From assembly GCA_026122225.1 (NCBI GenBank), contig JANEZZ010002877.1, positions 2,046,001 through 2,110,000 of the forward strand: a DNA stretch of 64,000 nt. Reading direction: 5' to 3'. The position numbers and the translations under genes were made by a program. The notes beneath the pieces were generated by a model. The model was not told where the DNA came from and did no database searches. It saw only the letters and a program-made list of their open reading frames with translations. Positions 22,375 through 33,066 of the stretch are shown in pieces (within the stretch, counting starts at the first letter, position 1; the number at the start of each line of letters is the position of its first letter). This DNA is from Heloderma charlesbogerti (lineage: Eukaryota > Chordata > Lepidosauria > Squamata > Helodermatidae).

Positions 22375-22580
22375 CTTTGTGTTGTGTGCAAACAGTTGCC
22401 TATTACATTTGCACAACTGGTTGTGCAAGTGGTTGCACAATGGGTTGTACAAGCGAAATGTGCAAGAGGTCACACAACAGGTCTTACAATGGGTTGCACA
22501 AGACAGCCAGTTACATAACTGGTTGTACAACCATAATGTACAACTTCTTGCACAACTGCTTGAGCAACCGCAGTCACATG
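22375..22580. repeat. Degenerate palindromic tandem repeat (GTTGYRCAAS)
   Basis: About 200 bp containing more than ten variants of a self-complementary 10-12-bp unit around GTTGTGCAAC, for example 'caactggttgtgcaagtggt' and 'tgcacaatgggttgtacaag'. Because the unit is its own complement, open frames appear on both strands with Cys/Asn-rich text; these are not genes. Confidence 0.8.
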
Positions 22581-23531
22581 AATTTAACTTTAGTTGGATT
22601 CTCCTCTTGCACATAGGTCGAAACCTAGTTTCTGCTAGTACGATGTCATTTACCCTAACGGAATGACGCATTTGGATACTGCCCTATGTCTTTTATCTTT
22701 GTAAGTTTATGTAGCAATCTTCTTTTTTTAACTTTGGGAGGTGGGGGAGACGGGACAAAACCAAGGCTCCTTAAGTGTCCATGCAGTATTTGAGATATGA
22801 GCAGCAATGCAAACAATATTTTCTTGTATTCTTTCTTGGTGTGAAATCTCTGAAGTGTCCAACTTCTCTTTGCTTTTCTTCCCCTTTCTGTTTTTGACTC
22901 CTTTACATCTCTGAGCATGAGTCTGTGCTAATCTTTCCCTCTTCTCTTTTCTCCTCCTTTTCTCTTGCCTGTGAAAAGGCAGTGAGTGGGTGTTGACTGA
23001 GCCAAATACTTTAGAAAACAGTTGACCTCCATCCTTGGCAACAGGCTCGAGTGAGAGATTGAAAGGACCCCCCTGATGGTGAAATGGGACACTGCAGAGG
23101 GACCCCTGGACTTCATTATGTAAGAGGTTGACACATGCCATCATGTAGCCTGGATTTAAGGAGGCACAATAATTATTCTTCCTTAGTTTGAGAAATGCAT
23201 CGAGAAAGAGCTTGCTGCTTTTTCTTCTTCAAAAGTTTGTTCAGTTACTTTGCTCTTAGATTACTGCATTCCAAATGGCATTGCACTAGGGAATATAAGT
23301 GCAGAGTAAATATCTGAACTACAATCCTCCTGAACAAGATAGATGCATGCCCTTCCAAGATCTGGAATACCGTTTGCTCTTTTCAGCACTTAGCATCTAA
23401 CTATTTGTCATCTTCACATCTAGTTGATATTCATCCTTCATATAGCATATGGGATGCTACAGTGCTTTGGCCTTATGCTAAAATCAGAATGAGGTTCATG
23501 GTCCTAGTTTGCTTAGGGATGTGCACAATGT
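22581..23531. other. Unassigned non-coding region
   Basis: No gene recognised. Overlapping minus-strand open frames (22655-23144) are Lys/Arg-rich and simple in composition, reflecting CT-rich DNA. Confidence 0.4.
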
Positions 23532-23721
23532 GAGGTGGTCATATGTCCCACCTTACAGAGGTCAGTCCTATTTGAAGGCATCCTCCATCTCAAGAGCTGC
23601 CCAGTCCAAGTCCAGTTTAAAGATAAAGAACCATAAGGAAGGAGAGTGGGAGGGACCTTGAAGCTGTCCATCAGCACTGGGGCAGCAGACTGAGCAGGCA
23701 GGCACACAGGTCACCTGGGCA

Positions 23722-25396
23722 TATTATTATTATTATTATTATTTATTAAATTTATTAATCGCCCATCTGGCTGGTCACCCAGCCACTCTGGGCGATGTAC
23801 AACAAACAATAAAAACAGTTTAAAACAATAAAATTCTACAATAAAAACATTTTCTAAAATACCCTAGCCCACCCCAAATGCCTGCCTGAACAACCACGTT
23901 TTTAATGCACGATGGAAGCTCATTAAAGAGGGGGCATGATGGAGTTCCCTAGGGAGGGAGTTCCACAGAGTGGGGGCCACCACAGAAAAGGCCCTCTCCC
24001 TCGTCCCCACCAGTCTAGCTGTCCTGGCTGATGGGACAGAGAGAAGGCCATCCGAGGCTGATCTTGTTAAGCGGCCTGTCTGGTGTTGCTGGAGGCGCTC
24101 CTTAAGATAGGCTGGGCCGGAACCATATAGGGTTTTAAAGGTCAAAACCAACACCTTGAATTTGGCCCGGAAAACAACTGGTAACCAGTGCAACTCCTTC
24201 AGCACTGGAGTGATGTGATCTCGCCGGCGGCTGCCTTTAATCAGGCGAGCCACTGTGTTCTGTACCAGCTGCAGCTTCCAAACTGTCTTCAAGGGTAACC
24301 CCACGTAGAGCGCATTACAGTAGTCTAAACGAGAGGAGACCAGGGCATGTACTACCGATGGGAGCAGATGGTCGGGAAGGAAGGGGCACAGCCGCCGTAT
24401 CAGATGGAGTTGATACAGTGCTGTCCGGCTCACAGCTGACACCTGAGCCTCCATGGACAGCTGGGAGTCCAAAATGACCCCCAGGCTGCGGACCTGGTCT
24501 TTCAAGGGTAGCCGTACCCCATTCAACACCAGGTCAACATCCCCCAGCCTCCTCTTGTCTCCCACCAAAAGTACCTCGGTCTTGTCAGGGTTCAGCTTCA
24601 GCTTATTCCTCCCCATCCAGCCACTCACCGTCTCCAGACATTTGGACAGGGATTCTACAGCCAACCTTGGTGAAGATTTGAATGACAGGTAGAGCTGCGT
24701 GTCATCCGCATATTGATGACACTGCACCCCAAACCTCCTGATGATAGCCCCCAGTGGCTTCACATAGATGTTAAATAGCATCGGGGAGAGGATGGAACCC
24801 TGTGGCACCCCACAAGTAAGTGGCCACGGGTCCGAAACCTCCTCTCCCAGTGCTACCCTCTGGTACCTGCCGGAGAGGAAGGACCGGAACCACTGCAATA
24901 CAGTGTCTCCAATGCCCAACCCCTCCAGGCGGTCCAGGAGGATACTGTGGTCAACGGTATCAAAAGCCGCTGAGAGGTCGAGGAGAACAAGGAAGGAGCA
25001 TTCACCCCTATCCAGAGCCTTCCTCATATCATCCACCAAGGCAACCAAGGCCGTTTCTGTCCCATGCCCAGGCCTGAAGCCCGACTGAAATGGGTCTAGA
25101 TAATCAGTTTCTTCCAAGTGTGCCTTCAACTGCACCGCCACCACCCGCTCAATCACCTTGCCCAAAAATGGCAGATTTGAGACTGGGCGAACGTTGTTCA
25201 GAACTTGAGGATCCAAGGAGGGCTTCTTTAAGAGCGGTCTTATCACTGCCTCCTTGAGGGCTGATGGCATCACTCCCTCCTCAAGGGAGGCGTTCACCAC
25301 CGCCTTGATCCCCTCACCCAGTCTCTCTCTGCAGCTCATAATGAGCCAAGATGGGCAAGGATCAAGTAAGCAGGTGGTCGGCCTTACAGATGAAAG
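23722..25396 (-). mobile_element. L2-like LINE, 5'-truncated, young copy
   Basis: About 1.68 kb from an (ATT)n/(ATAAA)-type 3' end at 23722 to truncation near 25396. It contains an open ORF2 (next entry) and a 3' UTR ending 'ccagccagatgggcgattaa' on the minus strand. The same 3' end is present at 38283-38303 on the plus strand. It inserted into an older hAT-type element. Confidence 0.9.
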
Positions 25397-25399
25397 CAC
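23864..25399 (-). CDS. L2-like LINE ORF2 reverse transcriptase, C-terminal part
   Basis: A 511-codon uninterrupted frame covering the complete reverse transcriptase and C-terminal region of a retrotransposon ORF2. RT activity copies the element's RNA at a nicked target site. Visible landmarks: 'GFRPGHGTETAL' (about residues 108-119), motif A 'LLDLSAAFDTVDHSILL' (about 139-155), 'GVPQGSILSPMLFNIY' (about 197-212), the catalytic YADD in 'HQYADDTQLYL' (about 228-238), thumb 'LKLNPDKTEVLLVG', and the end 'LKTWLFRQAFGVG'. The first codons lie at the 5' truncation, so the listed start is not the natural one; the apurinic-type endonuclease domain is missing. All catalytic residues are intact, pointing to a recent insertion. 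It cannot act alone as it stands. Confidence 0.85.
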   Translation of the reverse strand: MLSSVRPTTCLLDPCPSWLIMSCRERLGEGIKAVVNASLEEGVMPSALKEAVIRPLLKKPSLDPQVLNNVRPVSNLPFLGKVIERVVAVQLKAHLEETDYLDPFQSGFRPGHGTETALVALVDDMRKALDRGECSFLVLLDLSAAFDTVDHSILLDRLEGLGIGDTVLQWFRSFLSGRYQRVALGEEVSDPWPLTCGVPQGSILSPMLFNIYVKPLGAIIRRFGVQCHQYADDTQLYLSFKSSPRLAVESLSKCLETVSGWMGRNKLKLNPDKTEVLLVGDKRRLGDVDLVLNGVRLPLKDQVRSLGVILDSQLSMEAQVSAVSRTALYQLHLIRRLCPFLPDHLLPSVVHALVSSRLDYCNALYVGLPLKTVWKLQLVQNTVARLIKGSRRRDHITPVLKELHWLPVVFRAKFKVLVLTFKTLYGSGPAYLKERLQQHQTGRLTRSASDGLLSVPSARTARLVGTRERAFSVVAPTLWNSLPRELHHAPSLMSFHRALKTWLFRQAFGVG

Positions 25400-25557
25400 C
25401 TTGTCTTCCCCACTATGGTGAGATGTATTGTATTTCTGTTTAAAATATAGTAATTATTTCTAAAATTGCATCTATGCATATTGATTGTCATGTGCAATTT
25501 CTATGCAGATCTATGTACTCTTTTGTCTTCTTTGGAGATGCGTAGGTGGTCACCCTC

Positions 25558-26984
25558 CCACAAAGCATCCCCACCTCCATCCTGTCTCTGTTTGTTCTTT
25601 CTCCTTAGCCTCATTTCTCAATCTCCTCTTAAGCTTATTTTCTATCCACTGTGATTTTTTGGAGGGAGCTACCTTGGATGTATTTTCCAAATATATGTTA
25701 TGAAAGTAGCTAGGGGCAGATGATTATGGATGAATTCGGATTTTTAAAGTATCATATGTCAGTGTCCAAAGATTTCTTTTGATATAATGTGATTGGTTGC
25801 CTCTACTAATATTGAACCAGAAAAGAGAATGGATTAATGGCCCGGTTCACACTGTTTCACTGAAGTAGAAAGAAGGTGGAGGGGTTCATATCAGGGAAGT
25901 TTGGGGAGGGATTCATGTCCTGTCCAGTGTTTTCAAAATAACATCGCCCTTTCTTTCTCCTTATCTATTTAGTATCTGTGATGAAAACTTGGACTGATTC
26001 TATGAGTTAACAACCGATGGGCTGTTGAAAAGTTCTAGGTGGTTTGTTACCCATGGCAACAAGCCACCCTTGTTGGGTTTGCATGACATGACGAGCTGTG
26101 CTGCCAAGGGTAATTATGCTAATCTGCCTGCCATGTGACAGGAACATGCAGAGGGGGAAATAGGTCACCATAACTTATATCCCCCTCCATGATCGTGCAA
26201 ACCCTGTCATTATTTCTATCCTTACCATGCTGGAGCTGCTGAACTCCAAAGCACAGATTTGCCTTGATAAATGAGGCTCTCTCAAGCTTCATACAAACAA
26301 TCCTTGTGACATGAGGCATCCTTAAGATTTAAGAGAACAGTGAAAACTCAACACATGTGTACCTCTGTCTTTGTTTCACAGCCCCGGTCTTTGCAGACAT
26401 GACATTCAGTGTTGTTGTTTTCTTAACAGGATTCGGTTTCTAAGTTGAAAAGGTAGAATTCTGGATCTTGGTTAGTAAATTCAAAAAACACACACCTCAG
26501 TCTGGAATCCTGAATGTAAGTGCCAAGCCTGGTTTCCTTAAGAGAAGCCTTTGCATACAGAGCAATGAAAGCTAAAAGACACTCACATGAAAGGTCTGCT
26601 TTCTAGAGAGAACAGCCATTTACACTCCATGGAGGAATGTAGTAATCGGCCCTAGCACTTTGGGAGTTAAACTGGGCTGAAAAAAATGTCTGAGATCTTT
26701 CTTTCTCTCACAAGCCTAGAAAAAGAAGGCCACCTGGCAGAATTTTCTCTGAATATTCCCCACCAATTTTTTCATGGTGGCTATCATCCCTCCCCACTCC
26801 CTGCACCCTTGCTCTCTCTCACACACACAGTCCTGGAACAGTCACAAAGTCAAGGGCAGTGAGGAGGATGCAGAATGGTGACTAAGCGGCCCACACAGTT
26901 GCTGCTGCTGCCATTTGCAGCAGCTGCAGCAGCAGCAAAAACAAACAAAAACAAAACAAACTCTTAGGACAAATTTAAGAAGAT
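25558..26984. other. Unassigned non-coding region
   Basis: No gene recognised. A CAG/CTG-rich stretch with a short hairpin (gctgctgctgccatttgcagcagc) lies near 26899-26932, followed by A-rich (ACAAA)n. Confidence 0.4.
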
Positions 26985-27134
26985 GTGCTACTGCTACTAC
27001 TAGTGGTGTGCCCCACCGCCAAGAAACAGTTGGAGAAGTTCTCCTCTCCTTGGAGAAATGCAGTGAGTTTTCCCAGTGTTTCTGCCCACAAATATGGTGG
27101 AGAATTTCAAGAGGCCATTTGCCCACAGCTCTAC
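26985..27134 (-). mobile_element. TAGAGCTGTGC-family element, partial
   Basis: Read on the minus strand, the end at 27134 gives TAGAGCTGTGGGCAAATG, then 'gcctcttgaaattctc', almost identical to the start of the complete element at 57324. The opposite terminus was not found. Confidence 0.65.
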
Positions 27135-27275
27135 TTGGGAGCATTAAATCTAATTTTAAAACGACAACAACAGCCTTTTAAAGATGGTACTCTTGAGGGC
27201 TCTTAGCTGCCTTGCGTGCCATATTCCTTGGTAGAAAGGCGGGTACAAATCAAATCAATCAGTAATAAATAAATA
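27135..27275 (+). mobile_element. LINE/SINE 3' tail
   Basis: Contains 'gctcttagctgccttgcgtg', 'ggtagaaaggcgggtacaaa', then 'tcaaatcaatc' and an (AAATA)n tail. The complement of the same tail is at 51298-51400. Confidence 0.55.
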
Positions 27276-27404
27276 AATGCTCTAGCACTACAGATTAGAA
27301 AGTGAATTTATTTTCATCGTATGAAATGTTATTTCCAGGTAAAGAATCCAAGTCCAGCTTTCTCACTAACAAAAATCCACTGTTACAGAATTGATATTCT
27401 GGAT

Positions 27405-27515
27405 CAGCCTTTCCCAACCTGATTCCATTCAGATGTTTTGGACTTCAGCTCCCAGCATTCCAGAACATTGGCCACACTTGCTGGGCTTGATGGGTGTTGG
27501 TCTGCTAGAGGAGGG
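27405..27515. mobile_element. CAGCCTTTCC-type MITE, right end lost
   Basis: Starts 'cagcctttcccaacctga', then 'cagatgttttggacttcag' and 'attggccacacttgctgggc', as in the left two thirds of the family. A complete copy follows at 27559. Confidence 0.65.
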
Positions 27516-27558
27516 ACAGACAGCTCTTGCAAAATGTCATTTGCAAAATGTTCTACAA

Positions 27559-27702
27559 CAGCCTTCCCCAGCCTGGTACCTTCCAAATGTTTTGGACTTC
27601 AGTCCCCATCAACCCCAGCCAACAGGGCCAATGAGCAGGAATGCTGGGGTGATGGGAATTGTAGTCCAGCACATCTGGAGGGCACCAGGTTGGGGAAGGC
27701 AG
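27559..27702. mobile_element. CAGCCTTCC-type palindromic MITE
   Basis: A 144-bp element with arms CAGCCTTCCCCAGCCTGG and CCAGGTTGGGGAAGGC, and an internal inverted pair 'ttttggacttcagtcc' / 'ggaattgtagtcca'. Non-coding; related in its arms to the CAGGGGTGG elements. No convincing target duplication. Confidence 0.75.
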
Positions 27703-28230
27703 TAATCTAGTCAGTATTTCAAATGCCCTAAAGTGACTCCCTGTATTTAATGTATTTTTTTAATGTTAATTCAGCTTTCATGTTATTTTGAAAACATTGG
27801 ACTGGACTTGAATCCTTCCCTTAACCTCCCTGAGATGAACCTTTCCACCTTCTTTCTACTTCAGTGAAACAATCCTAATCTTATGTGGGTGATTATGCTC
27901 ACTCCCATACTAGGCTGCAAAGGGCTAGGTAAGTATACAGAACCCAGTGAAGGATTAGGAGTAAGCACTAACTACGGAAATCTGAATTACATTCTGACCT
28001 TCCCCTCTTCTGTGTGGTAGCAGCTTCAATGCTGCTACTGCAGGCCACAACAAAATTACTGTTTCGCCAGAATTATTTTATTGTGCATTAACTGGACTCT
28101 CATGTTTGCTTCCGAACATATTCATCAGCCTCTTTGCAATGACCATGCACGTTTACACTAGAGCAAAGGAAAAGGTACCTCTTTGAGCTACACACTATGT
28201 GATCAGCATTACATATAGTTTGGCTCTATC
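27703..28230. other. Unassigned non-coding stretch
   Basis: No gene or repeat recognised. Confidence 0.35.
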
Positions 28231-28310
28231 TTATACACCCCTACCTGGGAGTAAGTTCCACTGAACACAGCAAGACTTACTTCTGAGTAAACAAGCATAG
28301 GTTTGTGCTG
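28231..28310. mobile_element. Palindromic MITE (GGAGTAAGTCCCATTGAA type)
   Basis: Reads 'acctgggagtaagttccact', 'gaacacagcaagacttactt', 'ctgagtaaacaagcatagg'. The two arms AGTAAGT...ACTTACT are complementary. This is the best-preserved copy of the family in the window; others are at 8278, 39771, 44730 and 48970. Confidence 0.7.
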
Positions 28311-30439
28311 TTACTGGGCTGTTGTTTTTCACATGTCTAGGGGCAAAGTGGGATTGCCTCTTGACCAAAAGCCCACAAAAAACCTGAAGCTGTCTCTGCA
28401 AGAGAAATACAATATACTTGTAACAAATTACATGCATTTTATCCACCCAATAAACATTATTGCTGTCTGACCAAATATCCAAACCTTTATTGCTTATCCA
28501 TTCTTCGTGCTTCTGGTTGACTTACTGTCAGTGTGAGAAAAGATTTGCAAAGAAGAACTGGTTAAAAAAAAACTACCCAATTAAATTAAGACATAAACTG
28601 TGATATAGTTTTAAAAGAAAAAAAGAGGTTGCTGTTTGGAATATTACCAAATGATCTTTTCAATCTCAGAGTAAACTGATACTGTTCAAACCTTTCCCCC
28701 CCCTTTATCTCTCTCTCTCTCTCTCTTAGAGGAGCCCCTTGACATAGAGTTAATTTAAAGAAGATTTGAGAGCGTGATGCAATATCAGCTGCGTCTGCAT
28801 AACTCATTTTTGTTTTAATTTGAAATCTCAAGTTTAGGCTCAAATTACAATTTTGGAATTCTGACTTTTAGAACAAGGTTAGAGTGTTGATAAAAGTGTA
28901 TTAAAAAGTTTCAACTCTATAAATATTTTGTACTGAAGACAGTGAAGTGTAGTTTTTAAACAGCAACTTCCTTCATATCTACATATCTAGACTGAAAGTC
29001 TTATAGAAAATCTGGAACTTACAAGTAAACAAAATTTATCTTTCATACACAAACAATTGAAACCATACAAAATCCATGTTCTTCTTCTGATGTAAAAACT
29101 ATTTAAAAATAGCCCACTTTCCTAAATTCCTTGGAACAGAGAAACAGTTTTTTTAAAAAATCAGATCAGTTTACTTAAATAACTATAAACCACTCTGGGT
29201 AATGTTTTATATACTAATGCGTACATTTAATCTCTCTCCCTTTCTCCCCCCACTCCACATTCCCCTCACCCCCTGCTTTGGAAGAATGGTGAAAATTCTC
29301 CCTGAAAGATATTTTCAGTACACCAAATAGATTGCATTATTATAGATGGTATTCCCAAGGTGTCTGTAAATGCTTTTACTGTGTAGCTTGCCGCTCATAT
29401 ACTATTGTATCAGATTTTATTCATATTAAATGCTGAACATGTGTTTGTTTTCCATTAAGGCTATTTTTGAACAAAGAATATGTGATATAAATTGAATCAA
29501 CCCTTTATGATTTCCTCTTTAACTTTATTTGAAAAGTCCTTTGAAATCAATAAAAACCTGAACTCAAAAAAGCATTTTTAAGAGGGGGAGGTTTAACGTA
29601 TTATCTGTTGATTGCTATGATTTTTACTGAGCATCATTATAAAGGATTGACTGCATGATATTCTTGTTAAAGCCTTTATATTCCACCAGATAATACAAAA
29701 GTATCGTTTAAAACTGATGGTCTTTTATATACACTTTATGCAGTCCTAAAGGCAGAATGAGATGACAGATGCTCTATTCTGCAATGGGAGAATATTCTAT
29801 ACCAGGATAACGTCTTTCAGCTAGATTATACATAGAGTTACTGAAAAACTGAAGCATATGGAGATGTTTCCAGTAACTGAAATCTGGCAAATGCTAAGTC
29901 AGAAGGGCAGTATTTTAAATCCATTTTGCCATTTAGATGCACACAATCCACTGCCATTTGGCAAACTGGGTCTTCTAGAACTTCAAAAATCAGACCAGAC
30001 TTGGACAAGTCTGATTAAATTTCCTGGTGTGTCCCTATTTCTTTGTGACCATCATACTCATTCGAATATAGGGATCTCAATTCAAAGCAGGCTTTGAGGA
30101 CTCTGCTGTGATATTGCATTATAACTTGGCTAGATATTTATAACCTGGCCAGATTAGTTCCTGGATTGAATGGTGGTTGGGATGGGTTCATTGTAATTTT
30201 ATTGTGATTTTTCTTGTGATTCATTGTTTCAAGTGTTTGTACAGAGGACATGGCAAATACATTTTTATCAATAAATAACCAAAGGCCCAGAGAAATTATA
30301 TATCTGTTTTCTATCGAGTTTAATATTATGTCTCAATTTTTTTTAAAAGAGAAAATGCCAAAACATGCGGCCAATGTACTATTTCTATTACATGTCCATA
30401 CCAAAGACTACACAAAGTGTGCAGTGAATAATCTATTGG

Positions 30440-30665
30440 CTTATTCACACATTACAGCAGCAAATCTTAGGTTATTTAAGCCACGATGTGCAGTGCACAT
30501 GAGCTGCTTCTGCTTTCTGTAAACAAAATGAGTGTGATGTGCGATTCTGGACTGCTGGGTTGTTTAGGGGCTAAACAACCCAGTGCTTAGCCCATGGTTT
30601 ATTCAGCCCAAATGGAGGTTGTTTACAGAAAGCGGAAAAGGCTTGGTGCAACACGATTTGCCTCC
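30440..30665. mobile_element. Fold-back MITE-like element with perfect central hairpin
   Basis: The centre is a perfect 13-bp inverted repeat, CTGGGTTGTTTAG (30555-30567) and CTAAACAACCCAG (30571-30583), with a 3-nt loop. Outside it, 'gctttctgtaaac' (about 30512) is matched by 'gtttacagaaagc' (about 30620). Non-coding; ends approximate. Confidence 0.6.
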
Positions 30666-31751
30666 ATGACATCCTAGCTGACCTACTGTAGCTTCTTGCA
30701 ATGTACATTGTTTCTCCTGGTGTGTGTGGTATCTCTTCAGACTGTATCTCTGGGTTCACTGAGAACGCAACATCTTGTTCTGTCTTGGTGTTTCTGTCCT
30801 TTCAACTCATTAAATGGAAAGGTGCATAAACCTAGCTAGTTTAGTGTTGTAGGAGGGTACATCAGTGCTTTCAAAGCATCCCTGAAACTAAACCTTTTTT
30901 TATCTTTGCTTTGGGAATAAAAAGAAACACACACGTTAAATTCAGATGAAACATCCCTTCTTCACCTGCCCAGTTTAAATGCATGGCGTGTGCTGCATAT
31001 GGGATACCTTTGTTTTAAACATCTGTTGCGAGATTAAAAATAAAATTTTAATTTCTGGCATGCTATTGATGTTAGGAAAAAAAATGTAGGATAGAAAGCA
31101 TTATTAGCTATCTGCTAGTTGACAAGAGGGCAGGATTAGGTTTCTTTAAGGGAATTACACTTTTGATGACCCCAGTACATATAAAACATGTTAGCTAATG
31201 GGGGTGTGGAGGGGGCAGCCTTAAGTGTTTGATCAGGAAATCCAGCATGAGCATATTGATATTAGATGGAAATTTGATTAGTAACCTTAGTGACAAGGGG
31301 ATCAGATCCACTCTCGACATACAATCAGATCTGGCAGGACATGCTTTTTTGTCTCTTTGAAGGAATGAAACATTTGTACAGAATCAAGGCAGTGTATTGG
31401 ATAATTTAAAAAGCTGTCGCATATTGAAACCTGAAAATCACCTTTTTAATTATTTTTGTTTGGAAATATGTTTGCAGTTAGTCTGATTTAAAACATATAC
31501 ATATATTTTTAATCAGGCACTTTTCAGTACAACTTAAAAGACATTATTATTATTTTTCACAAATGGGCTTCCTTCCCTGCTCCCCCCACCCCCGGTCTTC
31601 CCTGAAGGAATGGCTCTCTCTTCAGTTCTTTAATCTGAAATATGGTCAGAAATGGAAAGGACAAGAAGGAAGGGACCTGTTTGAAAACTATTTGCTTGGA
31701 GAAAATTTATTATTTTGTGTGCTAGTTTTCGATTTTGATAGTTCAATTGGT

Positions 31752-31773
31752 CACACACACACACACACACACT
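31752..31773. repeat. (CA)n microsatellite
   Basis: Uninterrupted CA dinucleotide run. Confidence 0.9.
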
Positions 31774-32677
31774 TTGGAACTCCCATTACAACAGCCGATG
31801 GAATAGCTGTTGACATTTAGAAAATAATGTTTATTTTCTTAACTAGTTAAGAAATGATATCTCACTCTAACTAATGTGTTAAGAATAAATATCTCCCTGT
31901 TTTGATAGTTAGGCTGTTTTATTTGTATTTAATTTGGAGGGAAGCTGAAATTAACTGTAACCATCACAAGGCCCCATAGTTTGTTTTGGTGAGAAGCATG
32001 TATTTAAAACAAGCCTGTCAGCTAGTGAAAATCAGTTTCGCTTCACTAACATCAACGAAGTTGTACAGATCTCTGCCAAATGAGGACCTGGCCTCATTTA
32101 TTTTGCAAAGTCACGGTCCCACAACACCACCTTTTTCATAAAATTGGACTAGTGGCTAAAATGCACAGCCCAAACTTTGGAATTTAGTTAGAGTCTTCTT
32201 TTATTCCAAATCCTACTCCGAAGCGTTTAGACAACATCACAGCAACATATGCCATGTTTTCATGACAAAGCTGCACAGGCAGTGCAGTTCTGAGTGGGTT
32301 TACTTGAGCTCGAGGGGGCTTCCTCCCTTGTAAGGGGCCTTAGGATTGTGTCTACTCACACGCAGCAACTTTATCATTGCATTTCCTCATGAGGAGGGAG
32401 ACACTGATTTGAAATAGATCCTGACATGCACATCTTCAAATTCATCATTCTATGGGATAAAACATCCATGTCAAAAGATTTTAATTGGCCAACAAGATGT
32501 TCATTTGTTAGTCAGACTTTTTTACAGGTGCAGCATTTGTGACTGTGTGATGTACTTTGTAGCTCTTATGCAGTGATCAAGGCAGGACACCTGCAATGCC
32601 AGCTCATATGTTGTGAACTGCAGGCACCTGCAAAGAAGCCTCTAGCAGTCCAAGCAGGCCGATAACACCATCAACAC

Positions 32678-33066
32678 AGGGTGACCATGTGTTCTCTTTT
32701 CCAGAGGATAGTCCTCTGTTTGAAGGGCTGCTAGCAGGCTGTCCTCTATTTTGAAGACAACCACTATTTGCAAATGTCTAGTCCATTTTCAGTATAAAGA
32801 ACCATCAGAAGGAAGACCTGGGCCTTGAAGATGCCCACCACCAGCACCTAGTCAGCAGACTGAGCAAGGCATACAGGTCACCTGGTCATGGTCTTACACA
32901 CTAAGATGAGATGTACTGTCTTTCTATTTAAATTGTAATAATTATGTCTAAATTTGCATTTATACGTATACATTCACATATGCAAATTTTATGCAATTAG
33001 GTATCTTTTCCCCTCTTTTTGGTGATGGATGTCCTCTTTTCTGGTGATTCACACATGGCCATCCTT
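32678..33066 (+). mobile_element. TAGGGTGGCCA-family element, full length
   Basis: About 390 bp with ends AGGGTGACCATGTG and CACATGGCCATCCTT. Internal order: 'agaggatagtcctctgtttg', 'ccttgaagatgcccaccac', 'cagcagactgagcaaggc', 'tacaggtcacctggtcatgg', an AT-rich middle with 'atgcaaattttatgc', and 'ggtgatggatgtcctctttt'. Inverted ends and no coding frame point to a non-autonomous DNA transposon. No clear target duplication at this copy. Confidence 0.8.

Larger units (their letters stand above)
23532..25557 (+). mobile_element. TAGGGTGGCCA-family element split by L2
   Basis: Left part 23532-23721 reads 'gaggtggtcatatgtccc', 'ttacagaggtcagtccta', 'gaagctgtccatcagcac', 'acacaggtcacctggg'. The right part, about 25397-25557, reads 'cccactatggtgagatgtat' through 'gtaggtggtcaccctc'. 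These are the two halves of the family member seen uninterrupted at 32678-33066. The L2 copy lies exactly between them, with possible short duplication tcacctgg / gcaccttg. Confidence 0.8.
28311..32677. other. Repeat-poor, AT-rich island
   Basis: About 4.3 kb with almost none of the repeats that fill the rest of the window, apart from a fold-back at 30440-30665, a (CT)n run near 28708 and a (CA)n run at 31752. I found no exon: the longest frames (28586-28843, 29858-30097, 30250-30522) lack recognisable motifs. Low repeat load can mark conserved non-coding sequence, but that cannot be judged without comparison. Confidence 0.5.

Noticed and set aside
22377..22671. Cys-rich small protein (repeated CTTGC/SCTM text)
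   Set aside because: Produced by a self-complementary tandem repeat open on both strands.
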